Below, in pieces: positions 34,989 to 46,251 of a stretch of DNA of 64,000 bases (position 1 is the first letter of the stretch; each line of letters opens with the position of its first letter). The notes under the pieces were generated by a model. It had not been told where the DNA came from and did not search any database. It saw only the letters and a program-made list of their open reading frames with translations. The position numbers and the translations under genes are program-made. The stretch spans positions 248,001 to 312,000 of the forward strand of contig NZ_CP117430.1 of assembly GCF_030687395.1 (NCBI RefSeq), given 5' to 3'. The stretch comes from Pseudomonas wuhanensis. GTDB taxonomy: Bacteria; Pseudomonadota; Gammaproteobacteria; Pseudomonadales; Pseudomonadaceae.

Positions 34989-36887
34989 ATGACTGCCTCC
35001 TCTCGTTTTCTGGCGTGGCTCGTGCTGCCGATGATCGCGTTCTGCAGCTTCAATGCGCTGGCCGAAACCGCAGAAGGTGCGCCCAAGGCTCTGCATTTGC
35101 TCGATTACATTGGCGCCGATTACCCGGCGACGGTCGAGGCGGGCAAAGTCATCGATGAGTCTGAATACCGCGAACAGCAGGAATTCCTGAAGGTGCTGCA
35201 AGGTTTGATCGCCGATTTGCCGGCCAAACCCGAACGCGCAGAGCTGGAGCAAGGCGTCAGCAGCCTTGGCGCTGCAATCGCCGCTCGCAAGGACGGGGTG
35301 GATGTCGCCCGTCAGGCCCGGCAACTGGGCGCGAAACTGGCGGTGACCTATGAGGTCAGCCAGGCCCCGGTCATCACCCCGGACCCGACTCGCGGCGCGC
35401 CGCTGTATGCCCAGCAATGCTCGGTATGCCATGGCGATGCGGGCGCTGGTGATGGCCCGGCAGGCGTCGGCATGACGCCACCGCCAGCCAATCTGCGCGA
35501 TGCCGTGCGACTGGACCGTCTGAGCCTCTACGCGATCTACAACACGCTGGGCATGGGCGTCGAAGGCACTGACATGCCGGCCTTCGCCGATCAACTGGAT
35601 GATCGTCAACGTTGGGACCTGGCGACCTACATCGCCAGCTTCAGCGCCGACCCGGGCGCGGCAAAATCCGGGAAAACCTACAACATCGCCGACCTCGCAC
35701 GTCAGACGCCAGCCGAAGTGCAGGCCGCCGAAGGTCCGCAAGCAGCCGCGATCTTCCGCGCGCAACGGGCGCAACCGCCGCAGGTCAAGCGTGGCCCGGG
35801 ACAGTTGCTGGATTACACGGCGGCTACCTTGGACAAGAGCATCGCAGCCTACCGCGCCGGCGATCACGATCAGGCCTACGACCTGTCGGTGGCGGCGTAC
35901 CTGGAAGGCTTCGAGCTGGTCGAAAGCTCTCTGGACAACGTCGACGCCAACGTGCGCAAAGACACCGAGAAGTCCCTGATGGCGTACCGTCAGTCGTTGC
36001 AGGACGGCTTGCCAGTGGCCCAGGCCGAGCAGCGTCTGGAGGCGGCCAAAGCCAAGTTGAAAGAGTCTGCTGGCCTGCTCGGCAGTGATGGCTTGAGCTG
36101 GTCGCTGAGCTACATTTCCGGTCTGTTGATTCTGTTGCGAGAAGGTCTGGAAGCGATTCTGGTGCTCGCGGCGATCCTCGCGTTCCTGCGCAATACCGGT
36201 CAGCAATCGGCGGTGCGCAGCGTCAATATCGGGTGGGGCCTGGCACTGCTGGCCGGGTTGGCGACCTGGGCGGTGGCGGCGTATGTGATCGACGTCAGCG
36301 GTGCCCAGCGTGAACTGCTGGAAGGCGCGACGGCGTTGTTTGCCAGTGTCATGGTGCTCTGGCTCGGCGTGTGGATGCACGACCGTCGCCACGCAGCGGC
36401 CTGGCAGGATTACATCAAGAGCAGCCTGGTGAGCGGCGGCGGGCGTTTCGGGTTTGCGATCCTGGCATTCTTCTCGGTGTATCGCGAGCTGTTCGAAGTG
36501 ATCCTGTTTTACGAAACCCTGTGGCTGCAGGCCGGGCCGGCAGGGCACAACGCCGTAATGGCGGGCGGGGCGACGGCGTTGGTATTGTTGATCGGCCTGG
36601 CTTGGGTGATTCTGCGCGGCTCGGCGAAACTGCCGCTGGCGTTGTTCTTCGGCATCAATGCCGGACTACTGTGCGCATTGTCGGTGGTGTTTGCCGGCCA
36701 TGGTGTGAAGGCGTTGCAGGAAGCCGGGATCTTCGGCACGCGGCCGGTGCCGTTCTTTGACTTCGACTGGCTGGGGATCCACGCAGATGCGTATTCGCTG
36801 AGTGCTCAGGCCGTGGCGATCATTGCGATCATCGTGCTGTACAGCCGTAGCCGGATGGCCGAGAAGCGGCGGGTGTCGGTTTCCTGA
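34989..36887 (+). CDS. Cytochrome c / FTR1 iron permease fusion
   Basis: A 632-residue fusion. Signal peptide to about residue 25. A periplasmic cytochrome c domain has haem motif CSVCH (Cys144, Cys147, His148) and an axial Met in DMPAF (Met196). A helical linker (about 270-365) follows. Then the FTR1 membrane domain (about 370-625, about seven helices) has the two iron-binding REGLE-type motifs, REGLE (384-388) and RELFE (499-503). FTR1 permeases import Fe3+ after oxidation of Fe2+; here the fused haem domain may carry the electrons. No convincing Fur box is visible upstream. Divergent from copy B. Confidence 0.9.
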   Translation: MTASSRFLAWLVLPMIAFCSFNALAETAEGAPKALHLLDYIGADYPATVEAGKVIDESEYREQQEFLKVLQGLIADLPAKPERAELEQGVSSLGAAIAARKDGVDVARQARQLGAKLAVTYEVSQAPVITPDPTRGAPLYAQQCSVCHGDAGAGDGPAGVGMTPPPANLRDAVRLDRLSLYAIYNTLGMGVEGTDMPAFADQLDDRQRWDLATYIASFSADPGAAKSGKTYNIADLARQTPAEVQAAEGPQAAAIFRAQRAQPPQVKRGPGQLLDYTAATLDKSIAAYRAGDHDQAYDLSVAAYLEGFELVESSLDNVDANVRKDTEKSLMAYRQSLQDGLPVAQAEQRLEAAKAKLKESAGLLGSDGLSWSLSYISGLLILLREGLEAILVLAAILAFLRNTGQQSAVRSVNIGWGLALLAGLATWAVAAYVIDVSGAQRELLEGATALFASVMVLWLGVWMHDRRHAAAWQDYIKSSLVSGGGRFGFAILAFFSVYRELFEVILFYETLWLQAGPAGHNAVMAGGATALVLLIGLAWVILRGSAKLPLALFFGINAGLLCALSVVFAGHGVKALQEAGIFGTRPVPFFDFDWLGIHADAYSLSAQAVAIIAIIVLYSRSRMAEKRRVSVS

Positions 36888-36906
36888 AGCATTCGCTGCG
36901 CTCATA

Positions 36907-36970
36907 ATCGCGGGCAAGCCCGCTCCCACAGGTTCAGCGCTAGCCTTGTGGGAGCGGGCTTGCCCGCGAT
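36907..36970. repeat. Compact REPIN (class 1)
   Basis: CGCGGGCAAGCCCGCTCCCA and TGTGGGAGCGGGCTTGCCCG with only about 15 bases between, between the FTR1 gene and the YaiI gene. It ends 14 bp before the latter's ribosome site. Confidence 0.9.
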
Positions 36971-36992
36971 GCTTTTCAACAGAGGAAACCCA

Positions 36993-37445
36993 ATGCGCGT
37001 ATGGATCGATGCCGACGCTTGCCCACGGGCAGCCAAGGATCTGGTAGTGAAGTTCGCCCTCAAGCGCCAGTTCGAAGTGGTGCTGGTGGCCGGTCAGCCG
37101 CAGATCAAACCGGGCCTCGCTCTGGTGAAGCTGATCGTGGTGCCCAGCGGTCCGGATGCCGCCGACGATTACCTGGTGGAACACGCCGTGCCAGGTGAAC
37201 TGGTAATTTGCAGCGATGTGCCGCTGGCGGACCGGCTGGTGAAGAAGGGCGTCGCGGCGCTGGACCCACGAGGCAAGGAGTTCGATGCGCAGAACATGGG
37301 CGATCGGCTGGCGGTGCGTAACCTGTTCACCGATCTGCGTGAACAGGGTCAGATGAGCGGCGGACCGGCGCCGTTCGGCGATCGTGAGAAGCAGGCGTTT
37401 GCCAATGCGCTGGACCGGATCCTCACCCGGTTGTCGCGTAGGTAA
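36993..37445 (+). CDS. YaiI/YqxD (DUF188, UPF0178) family protein
   Basis: A 150-residue protein of the UPF0178 family, whose PIN-like/nuclease-related fold is suggested by the N-terminus MRVWIDADACPRAAKDLV (conserved Asp residues) and by DDYLVEHAVPGELVICSDVPLADRLVKKG (about 53-81). The function is not proven; family members have been proposed to act on RNA. Ribosome site AGAGGAAA precedes ATG 36993; the longer frame to 36948 reads into the REPIN. Confidence 0.88.
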   Translation: MRVWIDADACPRAAKDLVVKFALKRQFEVVLVAGQPQIKPGLALVKLIVVPSGPDAADDYLVEHAVPGELVICSDVPLADRLVKKGVAALDPRGKEFDAQNMGDRLAVRNLFTDLREQGQMSGGPAPFGDREKQAFANALDRILTRLSRR

Positions 37446-37553
37446 TGATCGTTCCCACGCTCTGCGTGGGAATGCAGCCCGGGACGCTCTGCGTCCCAAA
37501 GCGGACGCAGAGCGTCCATTGAGGCATTCCCACGCGGAGCGTGGGAACGATCA
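37446..37553. repeat. 110-bp palindromic repeat, copy 2
   Basis: Same arms as 814-926 (GATCGTTCCCACGCTCTGCG ... complement) with inner GACGCTCTGCGTCC/GGACGCAGAGCGTC. It starts right after the YaiI stop and ends four bases from the elbB stop. Confidence 0.8.
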
Positions 37554-37557
37554 GGTC

Positions 37558-38226
37558 TCAAGCGTCGTTTTCGTGGGTCAGTTCCAACACGCGGTCGACC
37601 AGTTTGTTGATGCCGGAAGCGGCCTCGCTGATCGATTGCGCGAGCATGTACGCCGGAGTGCTCACCAGCTTGCGCGCCTTGTCTTCGACGATGTCGGTCA
37701 CTGCGCATTCGGCATGGGTGGCGCCCATTTTGTTCATCGCGGCGGCGGTATCGGCATCGTTGCCGATGGTGCAGGTCACACCCGGGCCGTAGATCTTGGC
37801 CGCCAGGGCTGGCGAGATGCAGATCAGCCCCACCGGTTTGCCAGCCTCGGCGAACGCTTCGGTCAACGCCAGGACGTCAGGCTGAACGCTGCATCCGGCG
37901 CCTTCGACGGCAAAGTTCGACAGGTTCTTGGCCGATCCGAATCCGCCAGGAACGATCAGCGCATCGAAGTCTTCGACGCTGGCTTCACGGATATCCTTGA
38001 TGTTGCCCCGGGCGATCCGCGCCGATTCCACCAGCACGTTGCGCGACTCGGGCATTTCTTCACCGGTCAGGTGGTTGATCACATGCAATTGCGCGATATT
38101 GGGTGCGAAACACTGCACCTGGGCGCCGCGCTGGTCCAGCCGCAGCAGGGTGATCACGCTTTCGTGGATCTCGGCGCCGTCGTACACGCCGCAGCCGGAA
38201 AGGATCACTGCAATTTTTTTGCTCAT
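37558..38226 (-). CDS. elbB: ElbB, DJ-1/PfpI-type glyoxalase
   Basis: A 222-residue ElbB protein of the class I glutamine amidotransferase-like (DJ-1/PfpI) superfamily, described as a glyoxalase in E. coli and once linked to isoprenoid synthesis. KIAVILSGCGVYDGAEIHESV (1-22), then ALIVPGGFGSAKNL (about 90) and LICISPALAAK (about 135, conserved Cys nucleophile) are visible. Stand-alone gene between the YaiI gene and the desaturase-like gene, convergent with the former. Confidence 0.92.
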   Translation of the reverse strand: MSKKIAVILSGCGVYDGAEIHESVITLLRLDQRGAQVQCFAPNIAQLHVINHLTGEEMPESRNVLVESARIARGNIKDIREASVEDFDALIVPGGFGSAKNLSNFAVEGAGCSVQPDVLALTEAFAEAGKPVGLICISPALAAKIYGPGVTCTIGNDADTAAAMNKMGATHAECAVTDIVEDKARKLVSTPAYMLAQSISEAASGINKLVDRVLELTHENDA

Positions 38227-38340
38227 GGGCTTTTCTCCAGATTCATGGCGTTAAATGTCCACTAATTTGTCACTCGTTGCCATAGGGTTAATACGCGGCT
38301 ACACCTAATCTCTGCTGAACGATTCTGATCAGGGCGCGTC

Positions 38341-39576
38341 ATGGACTTCATTCTGTATGCGGTGCCGTTTTTCTTTGTGCTGATTGCAGTCGAGTTGCTG
38401 GCCGACCGTTGGCGCGGGGTGAGCAATTACCGCGTGGCAGACGCGATCAACAGCGTCAGTACCGGCGTGCTGTCGACTACCACGGGCCTGTTGACCAAAG
38501 GCGTCGGCCTGGTGACTTATGCCTTCGCCCTGAAGCATCTGGCCGTGATTGAGTTGTCGGCCGACAGCGTCTGGGTCTGGGTGTTTGCTTTCGTCTTCTA
38601 CGACTTCTGCTATTACTGGCTGCACCGCATGGGCCACGAGCGCAATATTCTCTGGGCCGCCCACTCGGTGCATCACCAGAGCGAGGACTACAACCTCTCC
38701 ACGGCGTTGCGCCAGACCAGCACCGGGTTTCTGTTGAGCTGGATCTTCTACCTGCCCATGGCCGTGCTCGGCGTGCCGCTGCTGGTGTTCGTCAGCGTGG
38801 CGGCGCTGAATCTGCTGTACCAGTTCTGGGTGCATACCCGGCACATTCCCAAGCTCGGCTGGTTCGAATGGTTCTTCGTCACGCCGTCCAATCATCGGGC
38901 TCACCATGCACAGAATGCTCTCTACATGGATCGCAACTACGGCGGGGTGTTCATTATTTGGGACCGTCTATTTGGCTCGTTCCAGGAAGAGGACGACAAC
39001 GAACCGGTGATTTTCGGCGTGACCACACCGTTGGCGAGCTGGAATCCCTTATGGGCGAACGTGCAGTTCTATGCGCAGCTGTGGGATGACGCACGGCGCG
39101 CCGAACGCTGGTGGGACAAGCTGCGGATCTGGTTCATGCGCACCGGTTGGCGGCCGGCGGATGTAGCGGCGAAATACCCGATGAACAAACCGGACCTGAG
39201 CCAGTTCCGCAAATTCGAGGTACCGCTGGATGGGCGCCAACAGTGGTATGTGGCGCTGCAATTTTGCGTCTACATCGCTTTGGGCAGTTACTTGATGAGC
39301 CTGGAACAGAGCCTGCCGACTTCAGCCCTGGTGTTGGGCTGGGGGGCTGTGGCGTGGGGGCTGTTTGTGTTGGGCGTGGCCCTGGAAAATCGCCCGCAGG
39401 CATTGAGGCTGGAGCTGTTGCGGCTGGCGTCGAACCTGCCGCTGGTGTGGCTGGCGCCAATGGTCGGGCTATGGCCGGTCAGCGCGGTGGGCTGGGTGGG
39501 GCTGCTCAGTTACAGCCTGCTCAGTGGCATCGGTCTCTACTGTTGTAGAAACCGCTTCACTCGGTGGGCGTCGTAG
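38341..39576 (+). CDS. Sterol desaturase / fatty acid hydroxylase family protein
   Basis: A 411-residue membrane protein of the sterol-desaturase-type di-iron oxygenases. Histidine boxes: HRMGHE (about 97-102), HSVHH (about 108-112), then HTRH (about 165-168) and NHRAHHAQN (about 185-193), the usual ligands of the di-iron centre. Hydrophobic segments lie at about 5-20, 60-90, 120-160, and several in the C-terminal third. The C-terminal extension (about 310-411) is hydrophobic. The substrate in Pseudomonas is not known. Its 3' end overlaps the DedA gene by 20 bp (convergent). Confidence 0.85.
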   Translation: MDFILYAVPFFFVLIAVELLADRWRGVSNYRVADAINSVSTGVLSTTTGLLTKGVGLVTYAFALKHLAVIELSADSVWVWVFAFVFYDFCYYWLHRMGHERNILWAAHSVHHQSEDYNLSTALRQTSTGFLLSWIFYLPMAVLGVPLLVFVSVAALNLLYQFWVHTRHIPKLGWFEWFFVTPSNHRAHHAQNALYMDRNYGGVFIIWDRLFGSFQEEDDNEPVIFGVTTPLASWNPLWANVQFYAQLWDDARRAERWWDKLRIWFMRTGWRPADVAAKYPMNKPDLSQFRKFEVPLDGRQQWYVALQFCVYIALGSYLMSLEQSLPTSALVLGWGAVAWGLFVLGVALENRPQALRLELLRLASNLPLVWLAPMVGLWPVSAVGWVGLLSYSLLSGIGLYCCRNRFTRWAS

Positions 39577-40189
39577 GTTCGCTGGACTTGGCCTGTGCGG
39601 CTTTCAGCGCTTGCTCGTCGGCGTAGATCTTCTTCGCCAGGCGGGCATTCTTGAAGCGCCGCCGCAGCCACAGGCCAAAGCCCAGCACCAGCAAGGCGCC
39701 CAGCACCCATAGCTCGTACTTCTTGATACTGCCCAGCATGCCTTCGAGCACCGCGCCGAAATGATAAGAGGCTGCGGCCAGCGCAGTGGCCCAAATAGCT
39801 GCGCCAATCCCGTTGAGCAGCAAATAACGTCCCGGCGGATAGCCCGACAGACCGATTGCCACCGGCATTACGGTGCGCAACCCGTAGACAAAGCGGAAGC
39901 TCAGCACCCAGATGTCCGGGTGCTTGCGGATATGTTCCAGCGCCCGATCACCCATCAGTTGCCAGCGCGGTTTGCGCGCCAGCAATTTGCGCCCGTGCTT
40001 GCGCCCCAGGAAGTACCACAGCTGATCGCCGGCATAACTGCCGAAGAACGCTACGACCACCACCAGATTGATGTCCATGTATCCGCGGAACGCGAGAAAA
40101 CCCGCGAGCACGAGAATGGTTTCGCCTTCGAAAAACGTGCCGAGGAACAGGGCAAAGTAGCCGAAGTCATGCAGGAATTGTTGGAGCAT
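39557..40189 (-). CDS. DedA family membrane protein
   Basis: A 210-residue DedA/SNARE-associated-type inner-membrane protein. Conserved FFEGETILVLAGFLAFRG (19-36), with the acidic Glu, and SYAGDQLWYFLGRKHG (about 50-65) are seen, plus FRFVYGLRTVMPVAIGLS (about 97-114). DedA proteins are needed for membrane homeostasis, and some are undecaprenyl-phosphate flippases. The precise role of this member is unclear. Divergent from the hemB-ppk unit. Confidence 0.9.
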   Translation of the reverse strand: MLQQFLHDFGYFALFLGTFFEGETILVLAGFLAFRGYMDINLVVVVAFFGSYAGDQLWYFLGRKHGRKLLARKPRWQLMGDRALEHIRKHPDIWVLSFRFVYGLRTVMPVAIGLSGYPPGRYLLLNGIGAAIWATALAAASYHFGAVLEGMLGSIKKYELWVLGALLVLGFGLWLRRRFKNARLAKKIYADEQALKAAQAKSSEPTTPTE

Positions 40190-40270
40190 TGTCTGGGTGC
40201 TGGCGAAATGAACGCGCAGCCTAACCCCTCGGACACATTCAGGAAAGTGTCAAAATGTGTCTCGACGTGA

Positions 40271-41410
<1,140 letters not shown>

Positions 41411-41428
41411 CCCTCCCAGGAACATTCG

Positions 41429-43651
41429 ATGAATACCGAAGGACTCACTGAAGTTGCCGTAAAAGACGCTCAACCTGTGGTGGAGCAAATCGCCGAAACC
41501 CCGCCGGAACTGGAGCCAGCTCCACCCGCAGTGGTGGCCGAGCCCGTTGTGGCGGTGCCTGCGATTGCCATTCCCGGCCTGGATGACAGCAGCCTGTACA
41601 TCCATCGCGAGCTCTCGCAACTGCAGTTCAACATCCGCGTGCTGGAGCAGGCGCTGGATGAGTCCTACCCATTGCTGGAGCGGCTGAAGTTTTTGCTGAT
41701 TTTCTCCAGCAACCTGGACGAGTTCTTCGAGATTCGTGTGGCCGGCCTGAAGAAGCAGATCACCTTCGCCCGTGAACAGGCCGGCGCCGATGGTCTGCAA
41801 CCGCATCAGGCCCTGGCCCGCATCAGCGAATTGGTGCACGGTCACGTCGACCGCCAATACGCGATCCTCAACGATATTCTGTTGCCGGAACTGGAAAAAC
41901 ATCAGGTCCGCTTCATCCGTCGTCGCTACTGGACCACCAAGCTCAAGACCTGGGTTCGCCGTTATTTCCGCGACGAGATTGCGCCGATCATCACCCCGAT
42001 CGGCCTCGACCCGACGCACCCGTTTCCGTTGCTGGTGAACAAGAGCCTGAACTTCATCGTCGAGCTCGAAGGCATTGATGCCTTCGGTCGCGACTCCGGT
42101 CTGGCGATCATCCCGGCGCCGCGTCTGTTACCGCGGATCATCAAGGTGCCGGAAGAAGTCGGCGGCCCAGGCGACAACTACGTGTTCTTGTCGTCGATGA
42201 TCCACGCCCACGCCGATGACCTGTTCCAGGGCATGAAGGTCAAGGGCTGCTACCAGTTCCGCCTGACCCGAAACGCCGACCTCGCGGTCGATACCGAAGA
42301 CGTAGAAGACCTGGCCCGCGCCCTGCGCGGCGAGTTGTTCTCCCGTCGCTACGGTGACGCGGTGCGGCTTGAGGTAGCCGACACCTGCCCGAAACACCTG
42401 TCCGATTACCTGCTCAAGCAGTTCAACCTGCACGAGACCGAGCTGTATCAGGTCAACGGCCCGGTCAACCTGACCCGGTTGTTCAGCATCACCGGCCTGG
42501 ACAGTCATCCGGAGCTGCAATACACGCCGTTCACCCCGCAGATCCCGAAACTGCTGCAAAACAGCGAGAACATTTTCAGCGTGATCAGCAAGCAGGACAT
42601 CCTGCTGCTGCACCCGTTCGAATCGTTCACCCCGGTGGTCGACTTGCTGCGCCAGGCGGCCAAGGATCCGCATGTACTGGCGGTTCGTCAGACGTTGTAT
42701 CGCAGTGGCGCCAACTCCGAGATCGTCGATGCGCTGGTGGACGCTGCGCGTAACGGCAAGGAAGTGACGGCGGTGATCGAATTGCGTGCGCGGTTCGACG
42801 AAGAGTCCAACCTGCAACTGGCCAGCCGTCTGCAAGCGGCCGGTGCGGTGGTGATTTATGGCGTGGTCGGCTTCAAGACCCACGCCAAGATGATGCTGAT
42901 TTTGCGCCGTGAGGCTGGCGAGATTGTCCGCTATGCCCACTTGGGTACCGGCAACTACCACGCGGCCAACGCCCGTCTGTATACCGACTACAGTCTGCTG
43001 ACCTCTGACGACGCCTTGTGCGAAGACGTCGGCAAACTGTTCAGCCAGTTGATCGGCATGGGTAAAACCCTGCGCATGAAGAAACTGCTGCACGCGCCGT
43101 TCACGTTGAAGAAGGGCATGCTCGACATGATTGCCCGGGAGACGCAATTCGCGCTCGATGGCAAACCGGCACACATCATCGCCAAGTTCAACTCGCTGAC
43201 CGATCCGAAGGTCATCCGCGCGTTGTACAAGGCCAGTCAGTCCGGGGTGCGTATCGATCTGGTGGTGCGCGGCATGTGCTGCCTGCGCCCGGGCATTGCC
43301 GGCGTATCCCACAACATCCACGTGCGCTCGATCATCGGTCGCTTCCTGGAGCACACCCGGGTCTTCTACTTCCTCAACGGCGGTGAAGAGCAGATGTTCC
43401 TGTCCAGCGCCGACTGGATGGAGCGCAACCTCGACAAGCGCGTCGAGACTTGCTTCCCGGTCGAAGGCAAGAAGCTGATTTTGCGGGTCAAGAAAGAGCT
43501 GGAGCTTTATCTCACCGACAACACCCACAGCTGGAGTTTGCAGGCGGACGGTCGTTACATCCGCAACACGCCGACCGGCAACCAGAACCCGCGCAGTGCC
43601 CAGGCAACCTTGCTTGAGCGTTTGGGCAGCCCGATTCTGGCTGTCCGTTAA
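41429..43651 (+). CDS. ppk: Polyphosphate kinase 1
   Basis: A 740-residue Ppk1 that makes polyphosphate from ATP. The N-terminal 45 residues are a Pro/Ala-rich extension. The catalytic part has [19 protein letters not shown] and [19 protein letters not shown] near the start, the phosphohistidine region [29 protein letters not shown] (about 483-511) and the final [17 protein letters not shown] block. Cotranscription with hemB is suggested by the 18-bp gap. Convergent with ppx, with a terminator between. Confidence 0.96.
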   Translation: MNTEGLTEVAVKDAQPVVEQIAETPPELEPAPPAVVAEPVVAVPAIAIPGLDDSSLYIHRELSQLQFNIRVLEQALDESYPLLERLKFLLIFSSNLDEFFEIRVAGLKKQITFAREQAGADGLQPHQALARISELVHGHVDRQYAILNDILLPELEKHQVRFIRRRYWTTKLKTWVRRYFRDEIAPIITPIGLDPTHPFPLLVNKSLNFIVELEGIDAFGRDSGLAIIPAPRLLPRIIKVPEEVGGPGDNYVFLSSMIHAHADDLFQGMKVKGCYQFRLTRNADLAVDTEDVEDLARALRGELFSRRYGDAVRLEVADTCPKHLSDYLLKQFNLHETELYQVNGPVNLTRLFSITGLDSHPELQYTPFTPQIPKLLQNSENIFSVISKQDILLLHPFESFTPVVDLLRQAAKDPHVLAVRQTLYRSGANSEIVDALVDAARNGKEVTAVIELRARFDEESNLQLASRLQAAGAVVIYGVVGFKTHAKMMLILRREAGEIVRYAHLGTGNYHAANARLYTDYSLLTSDDALCEDVGKLFSQLIGMGKTLRMKKLLHAPFTLKKGMLDMIARETQFALDGKPAHIIAKFNSLTDPKVIRALYKASQSGVRIDLVVRGMCCLRPGIAGVSHNIHVRSIIGRFLEHTRVFYFLNGGEEQMFLSSADWMERNLDKRVETCFPVEGKKLILRVKKELELYLTDNTHSWSLQADGRYIRNTPTGNQNPRSAQATLLERLGSPILAVR

Positions 43652-43669
43652 CGTAGATTCGGTTGATAC

Positions 43670-43703
43670 AAAAAAGGGCGATCCATGTGGATCGCCCTTT
43701 TTT
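43670..43703 (+). terminator. Intrinsic terminator of hemB-ppk
   Basis: AAAAAAGGGCGATCC and GGATCGCCCTTTTTT arms with ATGT loop, about 20 bp after the ppk stop. Symmetric tails may also stop ppx transcripts. Confidence 0.9.
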
Positions 43704-43730
43704 ATCCCCGTCCGCCCGAGCGGTGAATGA

Positions 43731-43764
43731 CCTGTGGCGAGGGAGCAAGCTCCCTCGCCACAGG
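43731..43764. repeat. Perfect 34-bp palindrome (single class-2 REP hairpin)
   Basis: CCTGTGGCGAGGGAGC and its exact complement joined by AA, next to the ppx stop. Confidence 0.9.
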
Positions 43765-43766
43765 GT

Positions 43767-45269
43767 TTAGCGGACGTTCAGTACGAAGTTGACGCGGGTC
43801 AGCCACTCCGCTTCCAGGGCGAAGTCGGCCTGGGTCAACTGGTTGTCGTCCAGCCAGTGTTCCGGGAACAACACATCCAGGCTGTCGCCATTGGCGTGCA
43901 GCACGACTTGTGGCATTTGCTGGGTGCCGCGGATGTGATGGAACAGAATTGCAAAGCGCAGCAGCACGCACAGGCGAATCAGCTTGATGCCGTCGTCGCC
44001 GAACTCGGCGAACTTGTCCTTGGGAATGTTGCGTCGGTGGCCCCGCACCAGCAGCGCGAGCATTTGCTGGTCTTCGCGGGAGAATCCGGCCAGGTCCGAG
44101 TGCTCGATCAGGTAGGCGCCGTGCTTGTGGTACTGATAGTGCGCGATGTCCAGGCCCACTTCATGGACCTTGGCCGCCCAGCTCAGGAGTTCGCGCCAGA
44201 CACCGTCATCCAGCTGCCAATCCTCGGCCACCTGATCGAAGGCATGCAGCGCCTTGCGTTCGACCCGCGCGGCTTGTTCCAGGTCAACATGATAACGATC
44301 CATCAGCGAGCTGAGGGTGCGCTCACGGACGTCTTCGTGATGATGACGGCCCAGCAGGTCATAGAGCACGCCTTCGCGCAGGGCGCCTTCACAGTGATCC
44401 ATGCGTTGCAGTTCGAGGGAGTCGAAGATCGCTTCGAGAATCGCCAACCCGGCGGGGAAGATCGCCCGGCGGTCGGGCTTGATGCCTTCGAAATCGATTT
44501 TCTCGACATCGCCGAGTTTGAACAGCTTGCGCTTGAGCCAGGCCAGGCCTTCGGCATTCACTTCGCCAGTGCCATGCCCGCCGGCCTTCAGCGCCAGGCC
44601 GATGGCGCGAATGGTGCCCGAGGAGCCGATGGCTTCATCCCAGGTCAGGCGGTGCAGGGCGTGTTCGATGCTCATGATCTCCAGCCGCGCCGCGGTGTAC
44701 GCCTGGGCGTAGCGGGCCGGGGTGATCTTGCCATCCTTGAAATAGCGCTGGGTGAAGCTGACGCAGCCCATTTGCAGGCTTTCGCGCAACAATGGCTCGA
44801 ATCTCTGCCCGATGATGAACTCGGTACTGCCGCCGCCGATGTCGGCCACCAGGCGCTTGCCCGGGGTGTCGGCGAGGGTGTGGGAGACGCCGAGGTAAAT
44901 CAGGCGCGCTTCTTCACGGCCGGAGATGACTTCTACCGGATGGCCAAGAATTTCTTCGGCGCGACGGATGAATTCGGCGCGGTTACGGGCTTCGCGCAGG
45001 GCGTTGGTGCCGACGATCCGCACGGTGCCGGGCGGCATACCGCTGATCAGTTGGGCGAAACGCTTCAGGCAATCGAGCCCGCGCTGCATGGATTCTTCGC
45101 TGAGTTGACGCTCTTCGTCGATGCCGGCGGCCAGCTGAACCTTCTCCCCGAGACGTTCGAGAATCCGGATTTCGCCGTTCTGGGCCTTGGCCACGACCAT
45201 GTGAAAGCTGTTGGAGCCCAGGTCGATTGCGGCGATCAGGGACAGATTCTTGGCTTGGGATAGCGGCAT
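43767..45269 (-). CDS. ppx: Exopolyphosphatase
   Basis: A 500-residue Ppx/GppA-family phosphatase that degrades polyphosphate. The actin-fold ATPase-like signatures are [16 protein letters not shown] (11-26), [14 protein letters not shown] (about 137-150), and the C-terminal HD-type helical domain (about 310-500) with [20 protein letters not shown]. It is convergent with ppk, the standard arrangement in Pseudomonas, which places synthesis and degradation at one locus. Confidence 0.96.
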   Translation of the reverse strand: MPLSQAKNLSLIAAIDLGSNSFHMVVAKAQNGEIRILERLGEKVQLAAGIDEERQLSEESMQRGLDCLKRFAQLISGMPPGTVRIVGTNALREARNRAEFIRRAEEILGHPVEVISGREEARLIYLGVSHTLADTPGKRLVADIGGGSTEFIIGQRFEPLLRESLQMGCVSFTQRYFKDGKITPARYAQAYTAARLEIMSIEHALHRLTWDEAIGSSGTIRAIGLALKAGGHGTGEVNAEGLAWLKRKLFKLGDVEKIDFEGIKPDRRAIFPAGLAILEAIFDSLELQRMDHCEGALREGVLYDLLGRHHHEDVRERTLSSLMDRYHVDLEQAARVERKALHAFDQVAEDWQLDDGVWRELLSWAAKVHEVGLDIAHYQYHKHGAYLIEHSDLAGFSREDQQMLALLVRGHRRNIPKDKFAEFGDDGIKLIRLCVLLRFAILFHHIRGTQQMPQVVLHANGDSLDVLFPEHWLDDNQLTQADFALEAEWLTRVNFVLNVR

Positions 45270-45396
45270 GGTCAGGGGGTCTCGGTCGATAACCTCGACA
45301 TCCTGCCACGATCAAACGCTGCCGCCAACGCGCAGGAGTTGTCGAAGGCTGCGATCTTTCACCACGGGGCATTCCGTGGTGTTGCGAATGGCCTCT

Positions 45397-45485
45397 TCGC
45401 GGGCAAGCCCGCTCCCACAGGTTTTTGCGTCGAACACATGATCGCGTCCCAACAGAGAACCCTGTGGGAGCGGGCTTGCCCGCGA
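45397..45485. repeat. REPIN (class 1, outward orientation)
   Basis: CGCGGGCAAGCCCGCTCCCA then TGTGGGAGCGGGCTTGCCCG, between ppx and the ABC transporter. A CACCACGG/CCGTGGTG hairpin (45361-45382) precedes it. Confidence 0.9.
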
Positions 45486-45513
45486 AAGCGGCCTCAAAGG
45501 CACTAAATATCCT

Positions 45514-46251
45514 TCAGCCTGCCGCTTCCACCGTCCCGATGAAATTCGCCAGCTCCGCCGTCTGCGGGTTAGCAAACAGAATCTTCGGATCACCCACCTC
45601 ATGCACCTTGCCATGGTGCATGAACACCAATTTATCCCCCACCTCGCGGGCAAAGCGCATTTCATGGGTGACCATGATCAGCGTCATGCCTTCCTTGGCC
45701 AGTTGCCGAACCACGCTCAGCACTTCGTTGACCAGTTCCGGGTCCAGCGCCGAGGTGATTTCGTCGCACAGCAGCACTTTCGGTGACATGGCCAACGCGC
45801 GGGCAATCGCCACCCGCTGTTGCTGGCCGCCAGACAGTCGATCCGGGAACGCATCAAATTTCTCCCCCAGCCCGACTCGTTTCAGCATCTCCTGCGCCAG
45901 TTCCGCGGCTTTGGCTTTCGGCACTTTCTGCACCACTTGCGGCGCGAGCATGACGTTTTCGCCCACGGTCAGGTGCGGGAACAGATTGAACTGCTGGAAC
46001 ACCATCCCGACTTTCTGCCGCAGGCTGCGCAGGTCGGCGCGGGCGGCGTCGAGGTATTCGCCGTCGACTTCAATCACGCCATCATTGATCGATTCCAGAC
46101 CATTGAGGGTGCGCAACAAGGTGGATTTACCCGAGCCACTGCGGCCAATGATTGCCACCACCTGGCCTTCGTCGACACTCAGGTCGATGCCTTTGAGCAC
46201 ATGGTGGTCGCCGTAATATTTATGCAGGGCGGAAATTCTAAGCAGAGGCAT
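45514..46251 (-). CDS. Polar amino acid ABC transporter, ATP-binding protein
   Basis: A 245-residue ATPase of the polar-amino-acid (PAAT) uptake family. Walker A is GRSGSGKST (about 35), the Q-loop VFQQFNLFPHLTV, the signature LSGGQQQRVAIARAL (about 138-152), and Walker B is LLCDEITSALDPEL, with Ile instead of the usual Pro after DE. H-loop: VTHEM. ATG 46249-46251 starts at MPLLRIS, the family N-terminus. It overlaps the upstream permease gene by 14 bp, and it is the last gene of a four-gene minus-strand operon. Confidence 0.92.
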   Translation of the reverse strand: MPLLRISALHKYYGDHHVLKGIDLSVDEGQVVAIIGRSGSGKSTLLRTLNGLESINDGVIEVDGEYLDAARADLRSLRQKVGMVFQQFNLFPHLTVGENVMLAPQVVQKVPKAKAAELAQEMLKRVGLGEKFDAFPDRLSGGQQQRVAIARALAMSPKVLLCDEITSALDPELVNEVLSVVRQLAKEGMTLIMVTHEMRFAREVGDKLVFMHHGKVHEVGDPKILFANPQTAELANFIGTVEAAG

